This document shows positions 50,950 to 61,869 of a stretch of 64,000 bases of DNA, piece by piece; positions within the stretch are counted from its first letter, which is position 1, and each line of letters opens with the position of its first letter. Made by a program: the position numbers and the translations under genes. Origin of the DNA: Corynebacterium tuberculostearicum (lineage in GTDB: Bacteria; Actinomycetota; Actinomycetes; Mycobacteriales; Mycobacteriaceae); assembly GCF_016894265.1 (NCBI RefSeq), contig NZ_CP069791.1, forward strand, positions 1,178,001 to 1,242,000. Reading direction: 5' to 3'. The notes beneath the pieces were generated by a model. It ran no database searches and was not told where the DNA came from. It saw only the letters and a list, made by a program, of their open reading frames with translations.

Positions 50950-51753
50950 CTACTGCTGCGCTTGCCGACGCCTCTCCCGTGCCCTTTCATTAGCCAGCTT
51001 CGTGGGATCCGGGGCTGAGCCGAAGGTGTGGTCGGCAACGATGAGGCGGCCCGAGAGGGCGTCGTCCAGCGCTTGCAACAGCGGTTGGGTGGCGTCCTCG
51101 AGGCTGACCTGGTGGCCTAGTTCTAGGGACAGGGTGGTGACGTCGGCGTCATCGATGCCGCAGGCCACGATGTGGTCGTAGTACTCCAGCGTATTGCAGC
51201 AATTGAGGGCCAAGCCGTGCATGGTCACCCCGCGGGTAATGCGGATGCCCAGCGCGGCAATCTTGCGGTCGCGCTTCGGGGCAGCCGGATCCTTGGCCTG
51301 GGTGGTGGAGGGGACCCAAACCCCCGAGCGGCCGTCGATGCGCCCAGCGGTGGTCACCCCCATCTGGCGAACCGTCTGGATGGTGGCTTCCTCCAAGCGG
51401 CGGACATAGTCGACGACGTCGACAGGCTCAGCCAGCTTAATAATGGGGTAGATGACCAACTGGCCCTCGCCGTGCCAGGTGATGCGCCCGCCGCGGTCCA
51501 CGGTGATAACGGGCAGGCCGTTATCGGGCATATCCTCTGGCTGGGTGCGCTTGCCGGCGGTATAGATATTGGGGTGCTCAACCACGAGCACCACGTCGCC
51601 TTGCTCGCCCTTGGCGCGGGCGGCCGCTAACTCGGCCTGGTAATCCCACGCCTCCTGGTAGTCCATCCGGCCCAAGAAACGGACCTCTAGTGGCTTATCG
51701 GAGGCGCGGATGGAGCGCTCGGCGGGGAAGAAGGGATCGCGTGGTGCAGTCAT
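50950..51753 (-). CDS. lipB: Octanoyl-[acyl carrier protein]:protein N-octanoyltransferase
   Basis: A 267-residue enzyme that moves octanoate from ACP to the lysine of lipoyl domains. [20 protein letters not shown] and [16 protein letters not shown] are typical; the catalytic lysine is in [20 protein letters not shown] and the cysteine in [10 protein letters not shown]. The C-terminus contains a copy of the 13-bp word (50960-50972). The start at 51753 gives an extra ~25 residues before [12 protein letters not shown], normal for corynebacterial LipB. Confidence 0.95.
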   Translation of the reverse strand: MTAPRDPFFPAERSIRASDKPLEVRFLGRMDYQEAWDYQAELAAARAKGEQGDVVLVVEHPNIYTAGKRTQPEDMPDNGLPVITVDRGGRITWHGEGQLVIYPIIKLAEPVDVVDYVRRLEEATIQTVRQMGVTTAGRIDGRSGVWVPSTTQAKDPAAPKRDRKIAALGIRITRGVTMHGLALNCCNTLEYYDHIVACGIDDADVTTLSLELGHQVSLEDATQPLLQALDDALSGRLIVADHTFGSAPDPTKLANERARERRRQAQQ

Positions 51754-51791
51754 AGCCTCAAAGTTTCCTCTGGTGCGGTGGGCAAAGCAAA

Positions 51792-51822
51792 GCGGGAGGA
51801 TGCGCGTGGCACACCCTCCCGC
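51792..51822 (-). terminator. Terminator of the gcvP-gcvT-gcvH operon
   Basis: GCGGGAGG and CCTCCCGC form an 8-bp stem around a 15-base loop, 12 bp downstream of the gcvH stop and before lipB. No long T-run. Confidence 0.6.
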
Positions 51823-51833
51823 GTGGGGCTGAA

Positions 51834-52226
51834 TTAGTCCAGGCCGTTAGCGGATGCGTAGGCGGCGGCATCCATGAGCTCGCCGGCCTCATCTACCTCG
51901 ACCTCGAAGAGCCAGCCCTCACCGAACGGGTCGTTGTTGATGACGGCGTAGTCATCGTGTACGGCCTCGTTGACAGCCTTGACGGTGCCGGTGACAGGGG
52001 AGTAGAGGTCAGAGACGGACTTGGTGGATTCCACCTCGCCACAGGACTCGCCGGCGGTGACGGTATCGCCCACCTCCGGTAGCTCAGCAAAGACAACCTC
52101 GCCCAAGCGATCGGCAGCGACGGAGGTAATGCCGATGCGCACGGTAGCGCCAGCGACGGCGTCAGCGGTGGCGTTGACCCACTCGTGGTCTTCGGAGTAG
52201 GAGAAATCTTGTGGAAGGGTAGCCAT
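51834..52226 (-). CDS. gcvH: Glycine cleavage system H protein
   Basis: A 130-residue lipoyl carrier that shuttles the aminomethyl group between GcvP, GcvT and the L protein. The lipoylated lysine is in [17 protein letters not shown] (near residue 69), with the flanking [18 protein letters not shown]. Start [17 protein letters not shown] is standard. Last gene of the gcvPTH operon; it is a substrate of the neighbouring LipB and LipA. Confidence 0.96.
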   Translation of the reverse strand: MATLPQDFSYSEDHEWVNATADAVAGATVRIGITSVAADRLGEVVFAELPEVGDTVTAGESCGEVESTKSVSDLYSPVTGTVKAVNEAVHDDYAVINNDPFGEGWLFEVEVDEAGELMDAAAYASANGLD

Positions 52227-52262
52227 GGTGGTGTAGTCCTTTCGGGCTGGTTGAGATGATGT

Positions 52263-53375
52263 TTACTTATCGCGCTTGTAGAACGGTAACGCGGTTACTT
52301 CAAAAGGATAGCGCTTGCCGCGGATCTCTACTTCGACTTCGGCGCCGGGCTCGAGTTCGGCGCTGGTTTCCAGCAGCGCGATGGCAACTGGGTGTCCCAG
52401 GGTGGGGGAAGGCTGGCCGGAGGTGACGGTTCCGACCTTCTTGTCTCCCACGAATACTTCGGCGCCGGCGCGCGCGGCGCGGCGCTGCGTGGAGGTGAGG
52501 CCGGTGATCGCCACCTGCGGGCCGTCGGCGGCGCGCTGGCGGATGACCTCGGAGCCGACGAAATCGGCTTCCTTCTTGGCAAAGGCACGCGCCATGCCCG
52601 CCTCTACCGGGGTGATATCGCGAGAGAGCTCGTTGCCGTAGAGCGGCATGCCGGCCTCGAGGCGCAGGGAATCGCGGGCGGCAAGGCCGCACGGCTTGAG
52701 GTCGTATTCCTCACCGGCCTTGAGCAGTTCTTCCCACAGCTGCGGGGCATCGGAGTTATACACGATGAGCTCGAAGCCATCCTCACCGGTGTAGCCGGTG
52801 CGCGCGATAATGGCGAAGGTGCGCGCTACCTTGCCCATGGTGGCGGCGTAGTAGCCGAGGTTATATACCTCGTCCTGCTTATTGTCTTCTACCAGCGGCA
52901 CGAGGATTTCTGCGGCCTTAGGGCCCTGGACGGCGATCATGGCGACGTCCTGGGACTCGTTCTTCAGAGTCACATCGAAGCCCTCGGCGCGATTGTTGAG
53001 CTCGTCCCATACGGTATCGGCGTTGCCGGCATTCGGGACGACGAGGAATTTGTCCTCTTCAAAGCGGTAGGTGATCAGGTCATCGATGATGCCGCCGTCT
53101 TCAGCGGTAATCATGGAGTACTTGGCCTTGCCCACCTTGAGGGGCTCGAAGTTGGAGATGAAGGCATAGGACAAGAACTTGCCGGCGTCGGCGCCGTTGA
53201 CCCAAATTTCGCCCATGTGGGAGAGGTCAAAGAGGCCGGCGGTGCTGCGCACCGCGCGGTGCTCATCCAGCTCGTTCTGGTACTTCAAGGGCATGTTCCA
53301 CGGGCCGAAGGCCGTGAAGGTGGCGCCGAGTTTTTCGTGCTCGGCATGAAGCGGGGAGGTGAGTAGTTCGGTCAT
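52263..53375 (-). CDS. gcvT: Glycine cleavage system T protein (aminomethyltransferase)
   Basis: A 370-residue folate-binding enzyme. FDLSHMGEIWVNGADAGKFL near the start, AVQGPKAAEIL in the middle, TGYTGEDGFELIVYN (folate site) and the GRD-like RDSLRLEAGMPLYGNEL are diagnostic. It releases ammonia from the aminomethyl lipoyl group on GcvH and makes methylene-tetrahydrofolate. It starts 2 bp after gcvP and precedes gcvH. Confidence 0.96.
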   Translation of the reverse strand: MTELLTSPLHAEHEKLGATFTAFGPWNMPLKYQNELDEHRAVRSTAGLFDLSHMGEIWVNGADAGKFLSYAFISNFEPLKVGKAKYSMITAEDGGIIDDLITYRFEEDKFLVVPNAGNADTVWDELNNRAEGFDVTLKNESQDVAMIAVQGPKAAEILVPLVEDNKQDEVYNLGYYAATMGKVARTFAIIARTGYTGEDGFELIVYNSDAPQLWEELLKAGEEYDLKPCGLAARDSLRLEAGMPLYGNELSRDITPVEAGMARAFAKKEADFVGSEVIRQRAADGPQVAITGLTSTQRRAARAGAEVFVGDKKVGTVTSGQPSPTLGHPVAIALLETSAELEPGAEVEVEIRGKRYPFEVTALPFYKRDK

Positions 53376-53377
53376 GG

Positions 53378-56221
53378 TTACTCCTCAGATTCGTCGATGT
53401 CGAAAGCTTCTGGTGGTGGGCAGCTGCAGACCAGGTTGCGGTCGCCGTAGGCCTCGTCGATGCGACGCACCGGCGGGAAGTACTTGTAGCTGTGGCGCAG
53501 GGATTTCACCGGCCACGCTGCCTTTTCGCGGCTGAAGGAGAACTCCCACGCATCGGCGCCGACGGACTCTGCGGTAAATGGCGCATGGTGGATAACGGAG
53601 CCCTCGTAGGACACCTCGCCGTCGATGATCTCTTGGATCTCGGCTCGAATGGTGCGCATAGCCTCAATGAAGCGGTCCAGCTCGCCCAAGTCTTCAGACT
53701 CGGTGGGCTCCACCATGAGGGTGCCGGCCACCGGGAAGGCAAGGGTGGGGGCATGGAAACCAAAGTCCACGAGGCGCTTGGCTACGTCGGCTGCGGTGAC
53801 CCCGGAGGCGTCGGTAAGCGCGCGCAGATCCAGGATGCATTCGTGCGCAACCAAGCCAGCGTTGCCGGTGTAGAGCACAGGGAAGGAATCTTCCAAGGAC
53901 TTGGCCAGGTAGTTCGCGCCCAAAATCGCGTGGGCGGAGGCCTGGGCCAGTCCCTGTGCCCCGGTCATAGCTAGGTACGCCCAGGAAATCGGCAGCACAC
54001 CCGCCGAGCCGTACTTGGTATTGGTAATTGGCACGCCCTGACCTACCGGGGTAGCGGTGGTGGCATCCAGCTGCGGATCCGCGGCGTTGGTGGGCAGGAA
54101 GGGGATGAGGTGCTCGGCCACTGCGACCGGACCCACGCCCGGGCCGCCACCGCCATGCGGAATGGTAAAGGTCTTGTGCAGGTTGAGGTGGGAAACATCG
54201 CCGCCGAACTGGCCTGGGCGGGCCCAGCCGGTCAGCGCGTTCATATTCGCACCGTCGATGTAGACCTGGCCGCCCACCGCGTGGACCTTATCGCATACGT
54301 CGCGGACCTCGGGGTCAAAGACACCGTGGGTGGACGGGTAGGTCACCATGATGCCGGCGATGTGGTTGCCGTGCTTGGCAATCTTCTCATCCAAATCCGC
54401 CAGGTCAATAGAGCCATCCTCGGCGGTCTTGACCACAACAACGCGCAGGTTAGCCAGCGTTGCCGAAGCCGCATTGGTACCGTGCGCGGAAGCTGGGATG
54501 AGCACTACATCGCGCTCGTTATCGCCATTGGCTACGTGGTAGCGGCGGATGGCCAAAAGACCCGCCAGCTCGCCCTGGGAGCCGGCATTGGGCTGGATGG
54601 AGACCTTGGCATAACCAGTGACCTCGGCCAGCCAGCCCTCAATCTCTTCTACCAAGGCGCGCCAACCGGCGGTCGTTTCCTCTGGTGCGTAGGGGTGGAT
54701 GCCTGCAAACTCCGGCCAGGAAATCGGCTCCATGGCGGCGGTGGGGTTGAGCTTCATGGTGCAGGAGCCCAGCGGAATCATGGTGCGGTCGAGCGCCAAG
54801 TCCTTATCGGCCAGCTTGCGCAGGTAGCGCAGCATCTGGGTCTCGGAATGGATGCGGTTGAAGATCTCGTGCTGGAGTGGCTCCTCGCCACGCTGCAGGT
54901 TCTCCGGCAGGGCAAAGTCGGCCTCAGCAGCTTTGGCGCCGAAGGCCTGGGCGAGCTTGGCGACGTCCTCCTTGGTCGCCGACTCACCAAAGGACACCGA
55001 TACCTTGTCCTCGCCGATGGTGCGCACGAGGTAGCCCTCCTTTTGGAGGTCAGTCTTGATGGTGGCGGCGTCTACGCCGGCGACGGTCACGGTATCGAAG
55101 AAGTCCTCGGACACGAGTTGCTTTCCGGCATCCTTGACGGCCTGCGCAAAGGAGGAAGCGAGCGCGTGGACGCGCTGGGCAATGGCCGTGAGGCCTTGCG
55201 GACCGTGGTAGACGGCATACATGGAGGCGACATTGGCTAGCAGTGCCTGCGCAGTACAGATATTGGAGGTGGCGCGTTCGCGGCGAATGTGCTGCTCGCG
55301 GGTCTGCAGTGCCAAGCGGTAAGCGGGGCGACCATCCGCGTCCTTGGACACGCCCACGATGCGGCCAGGCATCTGGCGCTTGAGCTTTTCTGTGACCGCC
55401 ATGTAGGCAGCGTGCGGGCCGCCGAAGAAGAGCGGAACGCCAAAGCGCTGGGAAGAACCGAGCACAATATCGGCGCCCAGCGAGCCAGGTGCCTCCAGCA
55501 GGAGCAGCGAAAGCGGGTCGGTGGCCACGGTGGCCAGAGCGCCGCGGGTGTGCAGCTCCTCGATGATGGTGGAGGGGTCAAAGATGTCGCCCTCGGTACC
55601 GGTGTAGGCGATTACTGCGCCGATGAGGTCCTCGCCCACGAGGCCTTCGCGCAGGTCTACGATTTCTACCTCGAGGTCAATCGCGCGGGCACGCTCTGCG
55701 GCGACGGTAAGCACCTGCGGGTGCAGGCGAGAATCCAGCACCACGCGGCGACCCTTCTTGACCGCGCGGGACATAAGGCCCACGGCTTCCGCGGTGGCGG
55801 AGGCCTCATCCAGCAAGGATGCATTGGCGATGGGCAGACCGGTCAGGGACTCAATCATCGTCTGGAAGTTCAACAGCGCTTCAAGACGACCCTGGGAGAT
55901 CTCTGGCTGATATGGGGTATAGGCGGTGTACCATCCCGCGTCTTCCAATAAACCGCGGCGGATGACCGCGGGGGTGAGGGTGTCAGAAAAGCCTTGTCCG
56001 TAGAAGGACTTCAGCACGGTGTTCTGGTTGGCGTACTCCCGCAATGTAGCCTGCGCCTCATCTTCCGAGAGTGCCTCAGGAAGCTGAGGCAGTTCTGCGG
56101 CGCGGATCTTTGAGGGAATGGCGGCATCGACCAGCGCGTCCACGCTGTCGTAGCCTACCTTCGCAAGCATGGTGGCCTGCTCCGCAGAATCCGGCCCTAG
56201 GTGGCGGGAGATGAATTCCAT
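53378..56221 (-). CDS. gcvP: Glycine dehydrogenase (decarboxylating), P protein
   Basis: A 947-residue pyridoxal-phosphate enzyme (single-chain type) that decarboxylates glycine and loads the aminomethyl group on GcvH. The cofactor lysine is in SHLNLHKTFTIPHGGGGPG (near residue 682). The N-terminal half has FISRHLGPDSAEQ, YTPYQPEISQGRLEALLNFQ and the Gly-rich FGGPHAAYMA. ATG 56221 (MEFISRHLGP) with AGGAGTC upstream is preferred to the longer frame reaching 56359. I looked for a glycine riboswitch upstream and saw no convincing match. Confidence 0.96.
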   Translation of the reverse strand: MEFISRHLGPDSAEQATMLAKVGYDSVDALVDAAIPSKIRAAELPQLPEALSEDEAQATLREYANQNTVLKSFYGQGFSDTLTPAVIRRGLLEDAGWYTAYTPYQPEISQGRLEALLNFQTMIESLTGLPIANASLLDEASATAEAVGLMSRAVKKGRRVVLDSRLHPQVLTVAAERARAIDLEVEIVDLREGLVGEDLIGAVIAYTGTEGDIFDPSTIIEELHTRGALATVATDPLSLLLLEAPGSLGADIVLGSSQRFGVPLFFGGPHAAYMAVTEKLKRQMPGRIVGVSKDADGRPAYRLALQTREQHIRRERATSNICTAQALLANVASMYAVYHGPQGLTAIAQRVHALASSFAQAVKDAGKQLVSEDFFDTVTVAGVDAATIKTDLQKEGYLVRTIGEDKVSVSFGESATKEDVAKLAQAFGAKAAEADFALPENLQRGEEPLQHEIFNRIHSETQMLRYLRKLADKDLALDRTMIPLGSCTMKLNPTAAMEPISWPEFAGIHPYAPEETTAGWRALVEEIEGWLAEVTGYAKVSIQPNAGSQGELAGLLAIRRYHVANGDNERDVVLIPASAHGTNAASATLANLRVVVVKTAEDGSIDLADLDEKIAKHGNHIAGIMVTYPSTHGVFDPEVRDVCDKVHAVGGQVYIDGANMNALTGWARPGQFGGDVSHLNLHKTFTIPHGGGGPGVGPVAVAEHLIPFLPTNAADPQLDATTATPVGQGVPITNTKYGSAGVLPISWAYLAMTGAQGLAQASAHAILGANYLAKSLEDSFPVLYTGNAGLVAHECILDLRALTDASGVTAADVAKRLVDFGFHAPTLAFPVAGTLMVEPTESEDLGELDRFIEAMRTIRAEIQEIIDGEVSYEGSVIHHAPFTAESVGADAWEFSFSREKAAWPVKSLRHSYKYFPPVRRIDEAYGDRNLVCSCPPPEAFDIDESEE

Positions 56222-56267
56222 GTCAGTGAGACTCCTTAATAGGGGGACAGTGGCTGTAACCGCCCCA

Positions 56268-56273
56268 ATTATA
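56268..56273 (-). promoter_or_regulatory. Candidate -10 box of the gcvPTH operon
   Basis: TATAAT on the minus strand, 47 bp upstream of the gcvP ATG, in the 293-bp gap to the E2 gene. The -35 region is weak. The rest of the gap, apart from the E2 terminator, shows nothing that I recognise. Confidence 0.4.
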
Positions 56274-56460
56274 TGTTTAACAATGGGTGAGCCGATCCCG
56301 CTTTGGAAACTTTTATGCAGCGCGTCACTGTATAGAACTGCACCCAGTGCGCTCACCATGGGCTTAGGGGCAAGTCTCCCCCAACACCTCGAATAAAAAG
56401 GGATGGATTAGTCCGGCGTTTTCGGATCCGTCACCCCCACTTGGCACCCCAGACATAGCT

Positions 56461-56497
56461 AAAGCCTCTTAGCCCCGCAGTGGGGCTAAGAGGCTTT
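56461..56497 (-). terminator. Terminator of the E2 gene
   Basis: AAAGCCTCTTAGCCCC and GGGGCTAAGAGGCTTT form a perfect 16-bp stem with a 5-base loop, 18 bp after the sucB stop. Confidence 0.92.
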
Positions 56498-56514
56498 AAG
56501 CGGCGATAGAACCT

Positions 56515-58560
56515 TTAGACTTCGAGGTCTGCCTGGAAGTCAGCGGTCTGCAGGCGGTCCTTGATGGTGGTGATGAAGCGGCCTGCGTCCGCACCGTCAA
56601 CTACCTGGTGATCGTAGGTGAATGGCAGGTAGCACATCTGGCGGATGGCGATGGCGTCCTGGCCATTCTCGTTGACAACGACCGGGCGCTTTTCAATAGC
56701 CGCGGTGCCCAGGATGCCGGCCTGTGGCGGAACCAAGATCGGGGTATCGAGCATGGCGCCCTCGGAACCGATGTTGGTCACGGTGAAGGTAGCACCGGTG
56801 AGATCGTTCGGCTTCAGCTTGTTATTGCGGGCCTTATCAGCGAGCTCTGCAATCTGCTGAGCGATCTGCGGCAGGGTCAAATCCTGTGCCTTGTGGATGA
56901 CCGGGGTGAGCAGGCCCTTCGGGGTGTCAACGGCGATAGCGATGTTGACGTCCGAGTGGTAGGTCATCTCCTTGGTCTCTGGGTTATAAGACGCATTGAC
57001 GTTCGGGTGGGAGACCAGAGCCTCGGCGGTAGCCTTCACGATGAATGGCAGGAAGGACAGGTTGGCACCGTGCTTGTCGATGAACGCCTGCTTGTTCTTC
57101 TTGCGCATATCCCAGATGGCAGTCATGTCGACTTCCTGAACGTGGGTAAGCTGCGCGGAAATCTGCAGTGCCTCGACCATCTTGGCGGCGGTGATTTCGC
57201 GGATGCGGTTGACCTTCTGGGTGGTGCCGATGAGCTCCTGCTTGGCCGGATCCACGGACTTGGTGGACCAACGCGCGCGAGGGGAGTTATCGGACTGTGC
57301 GCCAGACTTGGCAGGTGCATCGCCCTCGCCAGCAGCGGCGAGCACGTCCTGCTTGCGGATACGGCCGCCCACGCCGGTGCCCTCAACGGTGTTGAGGTCT
57401 ACGCCGTGCTTTTCAGCCAGCTTGCGTACCAGTGGGGTGACATAAGGAACGTTGTCGCCGTTATTGACCTTGGCAGAGGTGTTCAGGGAGGAATCCTGCT
57501 TGGACTCCTTCTTCTCCTCAGCCTTCGGTTCTGGCTTCTTCTCTTCCTTTTCTTCGGCCTGTGGCTCTTCCTTCTTGTCTTCCTGTGGCTCTGGCTTGGC
57601 CTCGGAGGAGGATGCGGTGGCGTTTTCGTCGCCGATGCGGGCGATGATTTCGCCGACCTCGATGGTGTCGTCCTCGTCGGCGAGGATTTCTACCAGGGTG
57701 CCTGCTACTGGGGAAGGAATTTCGGTGTCGACCTTGTCGGTGGAGACCTCGAGCAGTGGCTCGTCTACCTCGACGGTATCGCCAACGGACTTGAGCCACT
57801 GGGTGATGGTGCCTTCGGTGACGGATTCGCCGAGTTCTGGCATTTCCACGTCGGCTGCGTCGCCGGAGCCGCCGTTGGAGGAGTCAGCCTTCGCCTCTTC
57901 CTTTTCTTCTGCCTTGGGCTCTTCCTTCTTTTCTTCCTGTGGCTCTGGCTTGGCCTCGGAGGAGGATGCGGTGGCGTTTTCGTCGCCGATGCGGGCGATG
58001 ACTTCGCCGACCTCGATGGTGTCGTCCTCGTCGGCGAGGATTTCTACCAGGGTGCCTGCTACTGGGGAAGGAATTTCGGTGTCGACCTTGTCGGTGGAGA
58101 CCTCGAGCAGTGGTTCGTCTACCTCGACGGTGTCGCCAACGGACTTGAGCCACTGGGTGATGGTGCCCTCGGTGACGGATTCGCCGAGTTCTGGCATTTC
58201 CACGTCGGCTGCGTCGCCGGAGTCGCCGTTGGAGGAGTCAGCCTTCGGCTCTTCCTTCTTTTCTTCTGCTTCTTCCTCGCCCTTATCAGCGGAGGAGTCG
58301 TTGGATGCGGAGCCTGCCTCATCCTCGTCACCGATGATGGCGATGACTTCGCCAACCTCGATGGTGTCATCCTCGTCAGCCTTAATTTCAATAATGGTGC
58401 CGGCTACGGGGGAGGGGATTTCAGTATCGACCTTATCGGTGGAGACCTCGAGCAATGGGTCGTCGACCTCGACGGTGTCGCCGACGGACTTCAGCCACTG
58501 CGTGATGGTGCCTTCGGTTACGGATTCGCCCAGCTCGGGCATCTCAACGGAGTTCGCCAT
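56515..58560 (-). CDS. sucB: Dihydrolipoamide acyltransferase (E2) with three lipoyl domains
   Basis: A 681-residue E2 protein. Three lipoyl domains start near residues 1, 120 and 238 with MPELGESVTEGTITQWLKSV; each carries the lipoylated lysine in STDKVDTEIPSP. They are joined by Glu/Lys/Ala-rich linkers. A peripheral-subunit-binding domain follows (YVTPLVRKLAEKHGVDLNTV, about 370-405). The C-terminal catalytic core ends with the QMCYLPFTYDHQVVDGADAG motif (active-site His). In C. glutamicum this three-domain protein (AceF) serves as E2 of pyruvate dehydrogenase and is shared with the 2-oxoglutarate complex, although databases often call it SucB. Domains 2 and 3 are nearly identical even at DNA level. 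Confidence 0.94.
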   Translation of the reverse strand: MANSVEMPELGESVTEGTITQWLKSVGDTVEVDDPLLEVSTDKVDTEIPSPVAGTIIEIKADEDDTIEVGEVIAIIGDEDEAGSASNDSSADKGEEEAEEKKEEPKADSSNGDSGDAADVEMPELGESVTEGTITQWLKSVGDTVEVDEPLLEVSTDKVDTEIPSPVAGTLVEILADEDDTIEVGEVIARIGDENATASSSEAKPEPQEEKKEEPKAEEKEEAKADSSNGGSGDAADVEMPELGESVTEGTITQWLKSVGDTVEVDEPLLEVSTDKVDTEIPSPVAGTLVEILADEDDTIEVGEIIARIGDENATASSSEAKPEPQEDKKEEPQAEEKEEKKPEPKAEEKKESKQDSSLNTSAKVNNGDNVPYVTPLVRKLAEKHGVDLNTVEGTGVGGRIRKQDVLAAAGEGDAPAKSGAQSDNSPRARWSTKSVDPAKQELIGTTQKVNRIREITAAKMVEALQISAQLTHVQEVDMTAIWDMRKKNKQAFIDKHGANLSFLPFIVKATAEALVSHPNVNASYNPETKEMTYHSDVNIAIAVDTPKGLLTPVIHKAQDLTLPQIAQQIAELADKARNNKLKPNDLTGATFTVTNIGSEGAMLDTPILVPPQAGILGTAAIEKRPVVVNENGQDAIAIRQMCYLPFTYDHQVVDGADAGRFITTIKDRLQTADFQADLEV
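57579..57898. repeat. Direct repeat, copy 1 (lipoyl domain 3 coding DNA)
   Basis: About 320 bp nearly identical to 57933-58252, offset 354 bp (118 codons). I count only a handful of mostly silent differences. Confidence 0.85.
57933..58252. repeat. Direct repeat, copy 2 (lipoyl domain 2 coding DNA)
   Basis: Partner of 57579-57898. The first lipoyl domain (58320-58560) is similar in protein but clearly more divergent in DNA. Confidence 0.85.
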
Positions 58561-58685
58561 GAGTTATAAGACTCCTCGAAAGTTGGAAGTGTTCTATCGC
58601 TACCCGACAATCTTACAGCGTGATGCTCACCCTCGTGCAGATGTGGGGTTAGTAACTACCCTCCTTCCGGGTAAGCTAGGCAATT

Positions 58686-60979
<2,294 letters not shown>

Positions 60980-61134
60980 TCACCCTATAACAATCGTCTC
61001 GCGTAGCGCAGAGCTTTCGCCAATTTGGTGGAGACGCATTTGTCGAGGTGAGGTAGTAGGAGCCTTGGTGGCATCTTTCAACAGGAAACTTTCAGGTACT
61101 TGACACCCGAATCCAATTTCGATACCCCATACTT

Positions 61135-61284
61135 AAATCATGCGTTTGAGAGAGCGCATGCGAGAGAGATAGAGAGAACCCCTCCCGTTTCCAGAGGGCG
61201 GCTGCTTTAGCTGATACATGGAAACACTTTGTAGAGAGACGCCTACGGCCCTCGAACCAGATTCGGTTCGAGGGCCGTAGGCGT
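61135..61284 (+). ncRNA. Candidate small RNA with its own promoter and terminator
   Basis: TTGACA (61100-61105), a 17-base spacer and TACCCC (61123-61128) form a plus-strand promoter in the gap between thiC and pncA, yet no plus-strand gene follows. The transcript would contain CATGCG/CGCATG (stem with a 10-base loop), a purine-rich GAGA run, CCCTC/GAGGG, and would end at the 20-bp stem at 61239-61284. About 150 nt long. Confidence 0.4.
61239..61284. terminator. 20-bp perfect terminator stem
   Basis: ACGCCTACGGCCCTCGAACC pairs perfectly with 61265-61284 around AGATTC. It lies 10 bp after the pncA stop and also closes the candidate small RNA on the plus strand. Confidence 0.88.
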
Positions 61285-61294
61285 TGTCGTGCGC

Positions 61295-61831
61295 CTAGCA
61301 GATGGTGGCACCGGCAGCGGCCAATTCCTGCAACGCGGTCTCGCCACGGGCATCATCAACGGGGGAGCAGTACTCACGCAGTACGCGGACGGTGAACCCT
61401 TCTCTCAAGGCGTCGGCGGCCGTGGCGCGCACGCAGTGATCGGTGGCAATGCCCACGATATCCACGGCGTCTATGTGGCGCTCGCGCAACCAGTCAGCGA
61501 GCAAGGTACCGTTCGCAGCGCCCTCGAATCCGGAATAGGCCGCGGTGTATTCACCTTTGCGGAAGTAGGCTTGCGCCGGCCCGATGGCCTCATGCATGGC
61601 CGCCCCGTGGGAGTCGGCTACGCAGTGCACTGGCCAAGAATCGACAAAATCCGGGTCCTTTGAAAAGTGAGAACCCGGATCGATGTGCCAATCCTGCGTG
61701 GCTACGACGGTTTCGTAGTCCTGTTGCAGGGAGGCGATTTTTGCAGCGACCTCATTGCCCCGCTCGGTGCCTAAGGCGCCGCCGGGGCAGAAGTCATGTT
61801 GTACGTCAACGATGATTAAAGCAGGCTTCAT
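61295..61831 (-). CDS. pncA: Nicotinamidase (isochorismatase family)
   Basis: A 178-residue enzyme that converts nicotinamide to nicotinic acid for NAD salvage. The catalytic triad is Asp9 (IIVDVQHDFCPGG), Lys92 (YFRKGEYTAAYSGFEG) and Cys133 (VGIATDHCVRATAADAL). Metal ligands are in ATQDWHIDPGSHF. In mycobacteria the homologue activates pyrazinamide. Start MKPALIIVDVQ is certain. Monocistronic by spacing. Confidence 0.95.
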   Translation of the reverse strand: MKPALIIVDVQHDFCPGGALGTERGNEVAAKIASLQQDYETVVATQDWHIDPGSHFSKDPDFVDSWPVHCVADSHGAAMHEAIGPAQAYFRKGEYTAAYSGFEGAANGTLLADWLRERHIDAVDIVGIATDHCVRATAADALREGFTVRVLREYCSPVDDARGETALQELAAAGATIC

Positions 61832-61869
61832 GCCTCTAGGATTCTAAACGCAACAAGCCTGTTGTGGTG

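Noticed and set aside
56222..56514. Glycine riboswitch upstream of gcvP
   Set aside because: The conserved glycine-riboswitch core elements are not visible; only a promoter and the upstream terminator are seen.
56515..58560. CRISPR-like repeats in the E2 gene region
   Set aside because: The repeats are long coding duplications of lipoyl domains, not short spaced repeats; no cas genes and no CRISPR array seen in the window.
56608..58569. 653-codon open frame antisense to the E2 gene
   Set aside because: A repetitive shadow of the lipoyl-domain repeats with no independent start signal.
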